Notes under the pieces: model-generated
What the model was told of the DNA's origin: nothing
What the model saw: the letters and a program-made list of their open reading frames with translations, nothing else
Databases searched by the model: none
NCBI RefSeq assembly: GCF_001675045.1
Contig: NZ_LYPA01000031.1
Coordinates: forward strand, 1-64,000
Reading direction: 5' to 3'
DNA from: Paenibacillus oryzae
Lineage (GTDB): Bacteria; Bacillota; Bacilli; Paenibacillales; Paenibacillaceae
DNA length: 64,000 nucleotides
Shown: positions 63,706 to 64,000 of the stretch, piece after piece
How positions within the stretch are numbered: position 1 is the first letter of the stretch
Layout of the letters: every line of letters begins with the position of its first letter
Program-made: the position numbers and the translations under genes

Positions 63706-63758
63706 GAACATACGTTCCTATTTGTTGTTATCTTAGCATTTGAGATCACAGATTGCAA
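63706..63758 (-). promoter_or_regulatory. Sigma-A promoter with LexA (SOS) box
   Basis: Minus strand: TTGCAA (63753-63758) and TAAGAT (63730-63735) with a 17-bp gap. The LexA box GAAC-N4-GTTC lies at 63706-63717, just after the predicted start. It reads GGAACGTATGTTCT on the minus strand, matching the Gram-positive pattern CGAACRNRYGTTYC in all fixed positions but the first. Confidence 0.75.
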
Positions 63759-64000
63759 GGGGGCAAGAAAAATCTGTAAATAATCAGATTTTAATGGAAG
63801 CTTTCTATATTTAGCTTGATTGCACAATACTTCATACTTAGCAAACAATTGTGGATTATACTCTTTTTGCGATGAAAATCCGTTCAGAGGTGAAGAAAGC
63901 GTTTGCGGATAGCGGGTGTGTATTTTAGCTGAAATTGACTGATGCGAAAGGCCCCATTATATGCTACGATACGTGTTGCACACATAGAGAAAGCAAGATT

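Larger units (their letters stand above)
63391..64000. other. Right-end region with little coding content
   Basis: Apart from the small hydrophobic ORF and the LexA-box promoter I see no gene of usual size. A rightward sigma-A promoter (TTGACT 63935-63940, 17 bp, TATATG 63958-63963) points out of the window. An 18-codon frame MKIRSEVKKAFADSGCVF at about 63872 has no clear ribosome site. Confidence 0.5.

Noticed and set aside
1..64000. tRNA, rRNA, CRISPR arrays and insertion sequences with transposase
   Set aside because: None could be recognised on reading both strands; the only mobile-like DNA is the 175-bp repeat pair and the tail locus itself.

Overview
The window looks like a Firmicute chromosome of the Paenibacillus type. 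Evidence is spore-coat cotS/cotSA-like genes, a T-box-controlled trpS, an allantoin (puc/all) operon, strong AGGAGG-type ribosome sites and sigma-A promoters. Species cannot be named from sequence alone.

Host part, 1-20.9 kb. A cut-short DinB-like gene is followed by two overlapping WYL regulators (minus strand) and a tandem pair of 175-bp terminal-inverted-repeat elements. Next come a MacB/FtsX-type ABC exporter operon with a small BamE-like lipoprotein and a DUF418 membrane protein. A gamma-glutamyltransferase-like gene faces an Lrp/AsnC gene across a 0.5-kb regulatory region with TTGTACGAT operators. The Lrp gene leads a run of a split CHR transporter pair, allantoinase, allantoate amidohydrolase and ureidoglycine-glyoxylate aminotransferase. 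Then come cotS-cotSA, a small acidic protein, a MerR-TipAS regulator, and trpS with its T-box leader and promoter.

Phage-tail part, about 21.2-63.7 kb. The rightward genes encode a zinc-ribbon protein, a thymidine-kinase-like protein without its P-loop, a tail-tube-like protein and a tail-assembly chaperone pair joined by a -1 frameshift site (A AAA AAG). They continue with a 1129-residue tape measure, two tail-tip proteins ending in SLH-type domains, a 1157-residue hub carrying M23 and 3D cell-wall enzymes, and about 22 kb of adhesin/fibre genes (three tandem paralogues, DNRLRE, discoidin, PKD and fibre repeats). A holin-like protein ends this arm. A convergent minus-strand arm encodes an ECF-like sigma factor, an HELGH metalloprotease whose N-terminus copies a rightward gene, small Cys-rich proteins, a frameshifted copy of the DNRLRE adhesin, a lytic transglycosylase, a second sigma-70-type factor and a thioredoxin. 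No capsid, portal, terminase, sheath, integrase or replication gene is visible. The locus therefore looks like a headless, non-contractile phage-tail particle (tailocin-like), unless head genes lie right of 64 kb.

Control. Seven rightward sites share GTTA-N17-CTTATAATG (small variations), each 24-86 bp before a gene start and often next to a terminator. An eighth, weaker site lies on the minus strand. They are probably the regulon of one of the two encoded sigma factors. At 63.7 kb a sigma-A promoter carries a near-perfect Gram-positive LexA box and points into a small hydrophobic ORF followed by a terminator. Together this suggests DNA damage -> dedicated sigma factor -> stepwise expression of tail, adhesins and lysis genes. 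These two regulatory layers, plus SLH-bearing tail-tip proteins, are the most novel content.
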